DNA of 49,920 bases from Methylocystaceae bacterium. Its GTDB lineage: Bacteria > Pseudomonadota > Alphaproteobacteria > Rhizobiales > Beijerinckiaceae. The stretch's first letter is position 1. Each line of letters starts with the position of its first letter. The position numbers and the translations under genes are program-made. The notes beneath the pieces were generated by a model, which saw only the letters and a list, made by a program, of their open reading frames with translations, did no database searches and was not told the origin of the DNA. The stretch spans positions 1 to 49,920 of the forward strand of contig BJGJ01000009.1 in assembly GCA_014190435.1 (NCBI GenBank), read 5' to 3'. This document shows, piece after piece, positions 1-7,518 of this stretch.

Positions 1-111
1 TAATGAAATCCTATGTGACAGACTCTACCTAAAAGCGATGACAGCGCTCACAGCTTTTGTAGTCCGAGTGTAGATTAAGATTATTAACAAGCAAAAAGAG
101 ACAACAAAACA

Positions 112-175
112 GGCTCCCTAGGATGCGTGATCCCAGCTTAAACACAGGCTGTGGGATATAAGCGCCTAAGGAACC
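112..175 (-). terminator. Imperfect long hairpin, candidate terminator
   Basis: The arms at 112-122 and 165-175 pair over 11 bp when read as minus-strand RNA, with G-U wobbles. A second inner pairing lies around 131-156. The minus-strand copy is followed by a T-rich stretch (TGTTTTGTT). It sits just downstream of the minus-strand repeat gene, so a terminator is the simplest reading. The rest of 1-207 shows no gene. Confidence 0.4.
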
Positions 176-207
176 TTAATCTATATCCAGTCAACACTAT
201 AACTGAT

Positions 208-756
208 TTACAGACTATTCATCACAACAGCCTGGAAAAGAAGAACAAGTCCAGTAAATCCAACCGCCAATGAAGCGGCGATGTGTTGAGGATAAAACTG
301 CTGAGGCTTTTTCCGGAATTTAACGACACTATCATTGAAACGCACGAGCCGGTCAGCCTGTTCTTTTTCTAATCTGGATTGAGGCAGAACACCTCGATAA
401 TAGCTCCAGACCCAGCCCATGGGTATAGGATAGGCATTCAATGCAATACGCTCCGCATCCGATTGAGACAATCTGTCATGATATGCAACCCAAACCCAGG
501 CAGATGGCCTCGGCGTCACTGTCAGCCATTTTTCTTCACTTGTTTGAGGAAATTCAGCACGATAATGACACCATACCCATGCCATAGGGATGGAGGGTTT
601 ATATAACTGAGCAAGCTCGGCTTTTGTTTGTGTATGCTGAGCTTGATATTCTTCCCACACCCAAGCCTGCGGGTATGACGGCAAGGCGGCCTCACGCCGC
701 CGCATAAACCCCAAAAAAGTAAAAAAACGCTCCATCTTAAGCATGATACAACTCAC
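208..756 (-). CDS. WVW-repeat protein with C-terminal membrane anchor, unknown function
   Basis: I do not recognise this family. The protein (182 aa from the GTG at 756) carries four near-regular repeats with WVW at about residues 32, 60, 87 and 115, so the period is 27-28 residues. Each repeat follows the pattern WVW-x2-Y-x5-Q-[ST]-x2-E (last position E in all four), usually preceded by Pro and a small residue. After the repeats comes a basic linker (about 140-155) and one hydrophobic segment (about 158-178) close to the C terminus, which suggests a tail-anchored protein with the repeats in the cytoplasm. There is no signal peptide. The start is unsure: in-frame ATGs follow at 744 and 735 and no strong ribosome binding site separates them. 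It stands alone, with no obvious operon partner. Confidence 0.75.
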   Translation of the reverse strand: MSCIMLKMERFFTFLGFMRRREAALPSYPQAWVWEEYQAQHTQTKAELAQLYKPSIPMAWVWCHYRAEFPQTSEEKWLTVTPRPSAWVWVAYHDRLSQSDAERIALNAYPIPMGWVWSYYRGVLPQSRLEKEQADRLVRFNDSVVKFRKKPQQFYPQHIAASLAVGFTGLVLLFQAVVMNSL

Positions 757-1365
757 TTACGCTACTAGGAACAAAATCGCTTATTTGGCGCAAGCGCCAA
801 TAAACAACCACGTTGAATTAGATCCCATAAACCTTTCACAATAGTTGCCTACTTCAAGAAGTTTGAATTAACTGCTCCTTGAAAAATTGTGGCAATAATA
901 AGATTTATGTATTCAGAAATTTTAAACACTGTTTGTAAATAAACTCTACCGTTAGTGTTCAAACTATAATTTTTACTAAGCCTTAGAAGTGGCAGGAAAA
1001 CGCTGCTGACGCTTAAATATGCATTGATATAAATGAACCAATAAAAATTGGAAAATTCAAAAGGCAGGACTTTGATCAACAATCTACTTATATTTTTACC
1101 GATGATTTTTTATGGCATTTTTCTTTCATAGAAATGTCAATCTACTACAGTAAAGGCAGAGTTAGTAATTCTGGAAGCAAAAAGGCTTGTCGACTATTTT
1201 TAAGACATAGGCGCATTTTAAAAAATTGAATATATTGATGGACGCTTTGTCACATAGACAAAACCTGATGCTAAAATGTAATTACTGTGCGCGTAAATCT
1301 ATTCGAAACAAATAAATAAAAATCAAAGATCATCTTGATCTCATAAACCCGTTCAGATTGAAAAA
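757..1365. other. AT-rich intergenic stretch without a convincing gene
   Basis: About 600 bases between the WVW-repeat gene and the SRPBCC pseudogene. A 77-codon open frame on the minus strand (849-1082) has no ribosome binding site and low-complexity AT-rich composition, so I do not call it. No tRNA, repeat array or clear terminator is visible. Confidence 0.5.
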
Positions 1366-2036
1366 ATGACAGGCGTATTTCTAGTACTTCTCTATTTTTT
1401 TCTGGCGGCTGTCGCAGAGCTTGTAATTTTGCAGCCAGAGAGATTTCTGGTGCAAAGATCTACAGTTATCAATGCGCCGCCAAAAAAGATTTTTGCTATT
1501 ATTAATGATCTTAAAAAATGGAAAGATTGGTCGCCATGGGCCGAAAGTGATGCTACAGCGCAAATCTCATATTCAAAAATACTGTCGGTGTTGGTGCTAA
1601 AATTCAATGGTCACACAGCAAAAAAGCCGGCACAGGCCCTATGACGCTTATTGAGAGCGCGCCTTATCTACTTATTCGTTTTAATCTTGATCTAATGCAC
1701 CCTTTCAAGAGCAATAATGAAGTCTACTTTTCCTTAAGTCCTGCCGAGAACTCAGGCGATAGAAAAACATTAGTTATCTGGTCTATAACTGGTAGAGATA
1801 CGTTTATCTCTAAATTTTTTAATCTACTGATCTCAAGAGATAAAATGATTGGCAAGCAATTCGAAGAAGGTTTGGCGAACTTAGACCTAATTGTAAAAAA
1901 AATCGCGGATTTAGTTTGCCTTTTAAATAAAGCCATCTTAAAGCGACCTATTATTGAGTTACCGTATCTGGAAAAAATCAATAATGATGGATCCAGTCCA
2001 TTTTTATGGATCCGTCAAAAAGAACTAAGACTTTAA
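1366..2036 (+). pseudogene. SRPBCC-family (polyketide cyclase-like) membrane-anchored protein, frameshifted
   Basis: Two open frames together make one SRPBCC protein. The first (from 1366) has an N-terminal hydrophobic anchor, the ..RSTVINAPP..IF..INDL..W..WSPWAE start typical of this fold, then goes out of frame. The second frame, read back before its first ATG at 1641, continues as VGVGAKIQWSHSKKAGTGPM and ends in a helix-like C terminus. The switch lies near 1570-1583, at a short A-run, and needs a one-base correction. The layout matches the intact homologue at 43068-43607 (same DWSP motif, same GxGA..W and IES blocks). It may be a real pseudogene or a single-base sequence error. Its end lies 1 base from the convergent small membrane protein gene. 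Confidence 0.75.
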
Positions 2037-2037
2037 T

Positions 2038-2235
2038 TTAATTATTTAGATCAACAAGACGTCCAATAGAGAGTGGTTCCTGCTGATGATCCACTACATT
2101 GACATGCGAACTAACTGGCAAGCAGAAGCCCAAGATAAAGGCCGCTAGCACCATGGCGACGATCAAAGCCAAGGAAAGTTTGAATTGACGACGAATTGAA
2201 GCATAATTTGATGTTGCGTCTGAATAGTAGCTCAT
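2038..2235 (-). CDS. Small single-helix membrane protein, paralogue of the one at 45349
   Basis: 65 aa. The start at ATG 2235 is chosen because GAGGGAA lies 6-10 bases upstream, while the alternative ATG at 2250 has no such site. A basic RRQF motif precedes one hydrophobic helix (about residues 19-42) that ends in AAFILGFCLP; the tail ends in GRLVDLNN. The protein at 45349-45576 shares RRQF, the helix ending SAFILGFAMP and the final GRLV motif, so the two are paralogues. By the positive-inside rule the N terminus should be cytoplasmic and the short tail periplasmic. I know no described family. Upstream are two palindromes (2252-2268 and 2287-2304). The gene converges with the SRPBCC pseudogene. 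Confidence 0.75.
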   Translation of the reverse strand: MSYYSDATSNYASIRRQFKLSLALIVAMVLAAFILGFCLPVSSHVNVVDHQQEPLSIGRLVDLNN

Positions 2236-2251
2236 AGCGATTTCCCTCATG

Positions 2252-2268
2252 GTTAAACAAGGTTTAAC
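2252..2268. promoter_or_regulatory. Inverted repeat GTTAAAC-N3-GTTTAAC
   Basis: Perfect 7-bp arms with a 3-base spacer, 17 bases upstream of the small membrane protein start at 2235. Size and position suit an operator for a dimeric regulator or a leader hairpin. No known regulator motif is assigned. Confidence 0.4.
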
Positions 2269-2286
2269 TTAAGGATCTCGCGACTA

Positions 2287-2304
2287 ATGTGCGCTAGCGC
2301 ACAT
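2287..2304. promoter_or_regulatory. Perfect 18-bp palindrome centred on GCTAGC
   Basis: ATGTGCGCTAGCGCACAT is self-complementary without a spacer. It lies about 50 bases upstream of the small membrane protein gene on the minus strand, next to a second inverted repeat. It has no T-run, so an operator is more likely than a terminator. Confidence 0.4.
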
Positions 2305-2699
2305 AGTGGAAGCGCTCTATGTCCCACGCTAAAAAGCGGAGCCGCCCTTACGTTTTATAAATATTGCATATCAATGACTTAACGGTTCTGATGGCTCGCC
2401 ATTTTATCAAGATTAGGCCCCGCCCTTTTGGCTTCAAAGACCAAAAGAGCCGATAGTTTAAAAATAACTGACTTTTGAAACCAACACCACAATGAATAGT
2501 GTTAAGCTGAGGCCATTTACCTGCTCATGGCTTTCATATTCTCTGGCTATAAGGCGCATTACAAAAATGAAGGCTACGCGGGTTCACTCAATTTGAAATG
2601 AACAAAATTACTACGGCTTAACGCTTCATATTAGCTGTAAAAATTAACACACAAGAATATTCATCAAATTAGCAATCACATCAGGGGCGTCAACTAACT
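2305..2699. other. Intergenic stretch, no gene seen
   Basis: No open frame with a ribosome binding site. A loose inverted repeat (CTTTTGG...CCAAAAG, about 2428-2450) is present, with no T-run that would make it a clear terminator. Confidence 0.4.
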
Positions 2700-3344
2700 C
2701 TATTTATGATAATGGCTCTTTTTATGCTTTTCTTTTTTTATTTCCAATTGCTGAGGCTCCGTTTCCTCTGCATCAGACTCTTGCGGATTAGCGGGAAAAA
2801 TAGCTACAAGCAGTCCCGCTTCATCTTTCTCGGGGAATGAACAATCTACATCAATACCTGAAATTTCTTTTTCTGCAGATGTTGTTGATGTGCTCTTGGC
2901 CACAGCTAAACATTTTTTAACAGCTTCGATTATCGCTGCTGGCTGCTTTTTGACAAGCAGATCGCTCGCAGAGCCAATAACATTATACCATTCAGATGTC
3001 GGCACAGTGTCTTTCGATATAAAGGTCAAAGACATTCTTGAGGGATTTGAACAGTCAATTGAAATGGATGATTTAGTCGCGACGTGATCGAGTAAAACCT
3101 CATGCCCCTCCGTCGAAATATGCTGTACTTTTGCCGTTGTTTTATCTTCAATATTTTTAAGCAGCTTTCTGCATTCCGGACTTTTAGGTACCCTCACTGC
3201 CTCAACCATGGACTTAGCCTTATCACCCAGCTTGGACGATTCTAACGTTGTCTCAAGCTTTTGTAGGCTCGAATTATTGCTATTAAAAAATACATAGCCT
3301 GCGATAGCGGTGCCAAAAAGGATCAAGAGCAGAAATATTTTCAT
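2700..3344 (-). CDS. Exported or membrane-anchored protein of unknown function
   Basis: 214 aa. The first 20 residues are a hydrophobic signal or anchor segment with a single Lys before it. The body contains four Cys (near residues 58, 98, 144 and 168), which could form two disulfides in the periplasm. The C terminus is acidic, then strongly Lys/His-rich (KKEKHKKSHYHK). I do not recognise a domain. No close neighbours on the same strand; the H-NS-like gene upstream is separated by its own terminator at 3535-3562. The His-rich end could bind metal, but that is only inference. Confidence 0.7.
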   Translation of the reverse strand: MKIFLLLILFGTAIAGYVFFNSNNSSLQKLETTLESSKLGDKAKSMVEAVRVPKSPECRKLLKNIEDKTTAKVQHISTEGHEVLLDHVATKSSISIDCSNPSRMSLTFISKDTVPTSEWYNVIGSASDLLVKKQPAAIIEAVKKCLAVAKSTSTTSAEKEISGIDVDCSFPEKDEAGLLVAIFPANPQESDAEETEPQQLEIKKEKHKKSHYHK

Positions 3345-3534
3345 ATTGAACTCTTATAATGAAAGATACAGCCTACTTATTACTTTTAACCTAAATTTGG
3401 TCAACACCCTCAAATAAACACTGAATAGAATGACTGTATCAAGTTTTTTGGATAGATCCATTGTCCTGGGTTTCTACGTAATATAATTACCCTCAAACAT
3501 AAGTTTTGATATCAATTACTACTACTTAGTTTAT

Positions 3535-3562
3535 AAAAAACCGGAGAGAACAATCTCTCCGG
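3535..3562 (-). terminator. Rho-independent terminator of the H-NS-like gene
   Basis: Perfect 9-bp stem CCGGAGAGA/TCTCTCCGG with a 4-base loop, followed on the minus strand by six T. It lies about 45 bases past the stop of the H-NS-like gene. Confidence 0.85.
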
Positions 3563-3605
3563 CTTAAAAGTAAGATTTAATTTAATCGGTTGATATAATT
3601 AATAA

Positions 3606-4433
3606 TCAAGCATCATATTCGCCAGATTGCTTAAATTGATCAACTGTCCAGTTTCTCTGCGTCATAATCATTTTAACCCATTGCGGTGGGTGAGCGCCTC
3701 TACCTGACCAGGTGTCTCCGGAGACGTGGTCTTTATACTTAACGATTGAGGCTTTTTCGCCATCATCCAATCTCACCTTACCGGCCTTACGGCCTTTCTT
3801 GGTGGTGTCTGGAAATAAGTCGCCTAGATCAAGCCCAGCTTTTGCAAGTTTAGCTTCAATTTCTGCCCGTAAATTTTCTTTTCCTGCGTCTTTGCGACGC
3901 GCAATTTCACGATGCGCCCTTTCAATCATTGACAAAATTTCTAGGTCAGACAAATTAGAGAATTCTTCACTCACTGCGTAACTCCTGAAATCATCGACAT
4001 AATGAGCCCTTGTAGGACGTAAAGGCCTATTAAGGGTTGAAAGGGCATATTTACTTTTCGGTTGTTTTTTAATCGACTTTGTAACGATTTTAAGCGCCTT
4101 AAAATCCGTCTTGTCTTCAGTCTCCAAACTCTCTGAAGCTTGTGTTTCTAAGAGGCAGGGCAAGATACGACCGCCTGTCGCAGTATCGCTATCATCTCTC
4201 ATGTGACTTAGACGCGACAATTGTTCTGATTTGTTTGTATTAAAGATGGCGTGGGCTTCTTTATGTATCTCACTTGTCCGTCGATCAGAGACAATGCGAT
4301 CCGAAACGCTTCTCGAATCGATTTTTAGCTCCACATTTTCTGTTTGTATGAGGCTTGGATGAAATGGAGCATTCAGTATTTTAGTTGGCCTCGACTTGTA
4401 AGCTCTCGCAAACAACCGATTAGAATTTTTCAT
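3606..4433 (-). CDS. H-NS-like nucleoid protein, long frame with an internal start
   Basis: The C-terminal 120 residues are a normal H-NS family protein: a helical oligomerisation part (SDLEILSMIERAHREIARRK) and the DNA-binding core KYKDHVSGDTWSGRGAHPPQW, a variant of the YRDP..TWSGRGRxPxW signature. H-NS proteins silence AT-rich DNA. The open frame runs about 155 codons further upstream. ATG 4433 (AAGG 9 bases upstream) gives 275 aa; an upstream TTG at 4472 has no site. An internal GTG at 3974 has a perfect AGGAG 7 bases upstream and gives 122 aa, the usual H-NS size. The N-terminal extension is basic and Ser/Thr-rich without a recognised domain. Either the extension is expressed and two forms exist, or only the short form is made. 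Confidence 0.8.
   Translation of the reverse strand: MKNSNRLFARAYKSRPTKILNAPFHPSLIQTENVELKIDSRSVSDRIVSDRRTSEIHKEAHAIFNTNKSEQLSRLSHMRDDSDTATGGRILPCLLETQASESLETEDKTDFKALKIVTKSIKKQPKSKYALSTLNRPLRPTRAHYVDDFRSYAVSEEFSNLSDLEILSMIERAHREIARRKDAGKENLRAEIEAKLAKAGLDLGDLFPDTTKKGRKAGKVRLDDGEKASIVKYKDHVSGDTWSGRGAHPPQWVKMIMTQRNWTVDQFKQSGEYDA
3982..3986 (-). promoter_or_regulatory. Strong internal ribosome binding site (AGGAG) before GTG 3974
   Basis: AGGAG stands 7 bases before an in-frame GTG inside the long H-NS-like frame. Translation from here yields a 122-aa protein of standard H-NS length, so this site decides the start question. Confidence 0.55.
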
Positions 4434-4818
4434 TAGTTTACCTTGGTATTTACCTGAATTAATACGGGGCAAAGTGACGTAGAAAGTAAAAGGTTAATTA
4501 AACGTCAATTTTTAAAAGAAATCTCTAACCCCAATGACTTATCAAATATAATAATAATATAAATTAAACAATAGGAAAAATTAGATAAAATATAAAAAAA
4601 TACTAAGGAGCATCGAGATATCGTCACCAATAGAGCCGGTCACAATGTCAACTTGAAGTCATAACCATATCTTTTAGACTAATAAACCACCGGTGATAAT
4701 TCGCGATCAACGGCACTAGTCAGATTAGAAAAATTACAACGAAAAGCGCTGCAATGATGAAACCGCGCCTATTCTGGTCTGCTGATCTGCTCACAATCTG
4801 TTATTTCATATCTTAGAA
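4434..4818. other. AT-rich intergenic stretch up to the IS element
   Basis: Very AT-rich between 4500 and 4605, with no open frame that has a start and a ribosome binding site. The last 9 bases (4810-4818) are the left copy of the IS target duplication. Confidence 0.5.
4810..4818. repeat. Left target-site duplication of the IS4 element
   Basis: ATCTTAGAA, identical to 6138-6146, directly adjacent to the left inverted repeat. Confidence 0.8.
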
Positions 4819-6137
4819 CACTACTGTCCAACTGGAATCGAATAGATTCAACTGGTTGTAAATAATCTCTTCATTGTTGCTGTCGTCTGCTCCCTCAAGT
4901 GCCTGTAAAATTGAGGCTTTCTCAAATGAGCGGACGGACAAAATTTGTATAAAAAGCGTAGAGCGACACTTTCAGTGAGAGTTCCTTTTTTATGATCGCA
5001 GCGAGCATATAGACACAAACAGCGGTCCAGATTTGCGTCTTAACAGCATTCTCTGAATTCCTAAATAAATGACGTATATGTAAATTCTTTTTTATCCATT
5101 TGAAAAATAATTCAACATGCCATCTTTGCTTATAAAGCTTTGAGATCGTCAAAGCAGGTAGCGTAAAATTGTTTGTTAAAAATATGAGTTTCTTTTTCGT
5201 TTCTGGATCACAAAAGTTAATACGTCTCAAATGTTCACTGTAGTCCTGACGTGCATAAAAGCCATCGAGTATAATACTCTGATCAGAATAAAGTCCCGAT
5301 GTCTTATCGACAGAACACGAACTAATACGATGATAATTCATATTTGTTTTTGCACGTGTAACGAAGAATGCTGCGGCTTGATGTAAAGCATATAGTCTGG
5401 AAAAAAACGATGTAGCCGCGTTGATGGCGCCAGCTTCGATGCCGATTAAATGTAGCGCTTTAGCGTCAGTCATTTTTCCATCAGAAACATGGATAAAACT
5501 AGAGATCTGGCCGCATAAGTCGAGAAGAGTATGCATCTTAACGGCTGCTTTCGTTGAGCGAAAATCAGCCCATGGAAATAATGATAAGCATAAATCAATT
5601 GTCGTGCTGTCTAGTGCATAGGCAGTGTTTTCAACATCTAGTCCGATATCATCATTTACGTAAAGCTTACGAGAGTGTCGTATTAAAATAGCTGCCACAT
5701 CAGCCCATATACGCCAGTCGGGACGATCATTTGCGCCAGCTAACGTAGATTTTGCTATAGGCTTACGTAGTCCCATCGCATAAAGCTTTATTGGCTGGGC
5801 TCGAAGTCACGCTTCTATATCTCGCAAGCTCTCACGATAAGTCATTTGAGCAAAGGTCATAATACGAAATTGCTCGCTGCATCGAAGGCTGCGAACACCT
5901 GCGTCGCCATTGTAGCGTTTCACTATTCGATCAAAGCTTGTCCACGGCACAAAATCCATAATTAGCGAAAACAGTGTTCTGCCAAGCTCCACGGCAGCTC
6001 TCCCTGATCAATAATTCAGGAAAAACTACCCGAAATTTACGTAATGAAATTGAAATCGACACCAAGAAATTTGGTCGTAGATTATTGTTCATAATGGCCT
6101 TACAAGCCTAAGCTATCTGCTCAACCGGACAGTAGTG
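4819..6137 (-). mobile_element. IS4-family insertion sequence, inactive
   Basis: The ends carry matching inverted repeats: CACTACTGTCC at 4819-4829 and its complement GGACAGTAGTG at 6127-6137. Directly outside both ends is the same 9-mer ATCTTAGAA (4810-4818 and 6138-6146), a perfect target-site duplication. Size (about 1.3 kb), 9-bp duplication and a DDE transposase fit IS4-family elements. The single transposase gene inside is disrupted by an in-frame stop and a frameshift, so the copy cannot move by itself, but the intact duplication shows it was placed by one simple insertion. Confidence 0.85.
4922..5992 (-). pseudogene. IS4-family transposase, broken by a stop and a frameshift
   Basis: Reading starts at GTG 5992. 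After RESLRDIEA an in-frame TGA (5807-5809) replaces what is usually a Cys codon; the same frame then continues as LRAQPIKLYAMGLRKP, so this is one nonsense change. The body has the IS4 DDE features: ALDSTTIDLCLSLFPWADF (first Asp), the YCYxQIxLFFKWIK-type motif (here HVELFFKWIKKNLHI, the Y-(2)-R-(3)-E-(6)-K region with Glu). Near 4948-4951 one extra base shifts the frame, so the frame ends at 4922; the other frame continues to 4813 as SVRSFEKASILQAL...NQLNLFD, the normal C terminus. Both lesions together make it non-functional. Confidence 0.85.
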
Positions 6138-6146
6138 ATCTTAGAA
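6138..6146. repeat. Right target-site duplication of the IS4 element
   Basis: ATCTTAGAA, identical to 4810-4818, directly adjacent to the right inverted repeat. Confidence 0.8.
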
Positions 6147-6603
6147 AAGTATTTTTCTATCTTCGGACCCAATCCACTTATTAGTCTGGTCTTTTGCTTA
6201 ATGCGATCTACGGTCTTTCAAGAATCAGAGAAGAGGAAAAAAAATCTCGCCTCTGGACCTTAAGACGCTTACATTTGACACAGTTGCATCGTCCTAACGC
6301 TAAGTGAGGCGCTTAAATTTAGCGCCATTTAAAATTTATAAATCCCCGCCTATGACCGTCCCGTCTCTCTGAAGGGGGTCGAGCCTTTACCTAATTTCAG
6401 TGAGCGCACCGGCTAGATATACTCAGACTTAAGTCGCCTTTAGAAAACAATCCAAGCAACATAAATTTAAAATAATCAATAATATCAGTAGTTTATATAT
6501 TTTTTATCCTTACGGGAACGCTTTCCAAGTTTAAACGTTAACATTCCATCAGCTAATCCGCGTGAGCGCATCATTGCTCAAACGACTACAGCTCGGGTTC
6601 AAG
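6147..6603. other. Intergenic stretch, no gene seen
   Basis: No open frame with a believable start. No tRNA, repeat array or strong hairpin noticed. Confidence 0.45.
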
Positions 6604-6786
6604 ATGGAAATTTTGGAAAATTCATCAAATATTGACTTCTCCGGATTAATTAAGCGCGGGTTACGTCAGCAGTTCCAAGTGGACACTGATGAACCGGCGC
6701 AATCTGAAATTTTGCGCTTATTAGACAAACTCCACGAGCGTCTGAGCGGTATTGAGCAGCAAGTCTCTCCATCTTCGTCGAAATAG
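6604..6786 (+). CDS. Small hypothetical protein
   Basis: 60 aa from ATG 6604; a GTG at 6562 would add 14 residues that look unlike the rest. The sequence is soluble, with a GLIKRGLRQQF amphipathic stretch and a C-terminal helix (EILRLLDKLHERLSGIEQQ) with heptad-like Leu/Ile spacing, suggesting dimerisation. No family recognised. Ribosome binding site weak. It converges with the glycine-zipper lipoprotein gene. Confidence 0.45.
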   Translation: MEILENSSNIDFSGLIKRGLRQQFQVDTDEPAQSEILRLLDKLHERLSGIEQQVSPSSSK

Positions 6787-6847
6787 CCGCCTATAGAAAA
6801 CTCAAATTAATACTCCTTGGTAAGAGCCCGGCCAAGAAGTCTCTGAT

Positions 6848-7360
6848 TCAATAATAAATTGGTCCGCCATAAATGGGACCATTACTATAGACTGGCGCTG
6901 TATTGACGCCGACGCCAACCTGATGGCCCTTTGCCGACATGCATTGTGCGTAAACCGTATCATAACGAGATTGAATTGAGTTACCCGCAGAGCTCGCACG
7001 TCCTTGTCCGACTGCACTCCCCAACAACAAGCCAGAGCCTGCGCCAATCGCAGCGCCCGTCCCGGGACGATTGCCAGCTGCCGCGCCAATAAGGGCCCCT
7101 GTCGCTGCGCCTAATCCTGTTCCAACAACAGCACTGCCCAAGGCCTCACTATTGCTGGCAACGCCAGGCGATTGTCCTCCAATCGCGTTTTGCGCCGCAT
7201 TTTGACAATATGCGTCATCCTTTTGAAAGACAGCATAGGATTTTCCCTTGCCCGGCATGACGGGTACTTGGGGCATAGCCGGACCCGTTCCTGCGCAGCC
7301 GGAGAGTAAAACACTTACTGAAATTACTGAGGCAATGGCGACATTAAATTTATAAATCAT
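6848..7360 (-). CDS. Glycine-zipper lipoprotein
   Basis: 170 aa. A type II signal peptide ends in the lipobox LLSGC (Cys about residue 22), so the mature protein should be lipid-anchored in the envelope. The middle (about 75-120) is a glycine zipper: alternating Gly/Ala with GALIGAAAG and GAAIGAGSGLLLGSAVG, as in the glycine-zipper families of outer-membrane-associated proteins. Two Cys (about 53 and 139) flank the zipper and could pair. The tail is Gly/Tyr/Pro-rich (NGPIYGGPIYY). Role inferred as envelope structural or stress-related. Monocistronic as far as visible. Confidence 0.8.
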   Translation of the reverse strand: MIYKFNVAIASVISVSVLLSGCAGTGPAMPQVPVMPGKGKSYAVFQKDDAYCQNAAQNAIGGQSPGVASNSEALGSAVVGTGLGAATGALIGAAAGNRPGTGAAIGAGSGLLLGSAVGQGRASSAGNSIQSRYDTVYAQCMSAKGHQVGVGVNTAPVYSNGPIYGGPIYY

Positions 7361-7518
7361 TGTGAAACAACTCCAGAAGCTTCATTCTACCGCTATAAAT
7401 TAAAAAAATATTGATAGAAAAAAGACCAGAAACAGAAATAATTCTCTCCCGACAATGATGGTTAAAAAGGAATTAACCTCGCGCCGTAAAAGATCCTCAC
7501 TTTAGCAGCAGCAATAGC

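Noticed and set aside
849-1082. 77-codon minus-strand frame
   Set aside because: AT-rich, no ribosome binding site, no recognisable composition; likely chance.
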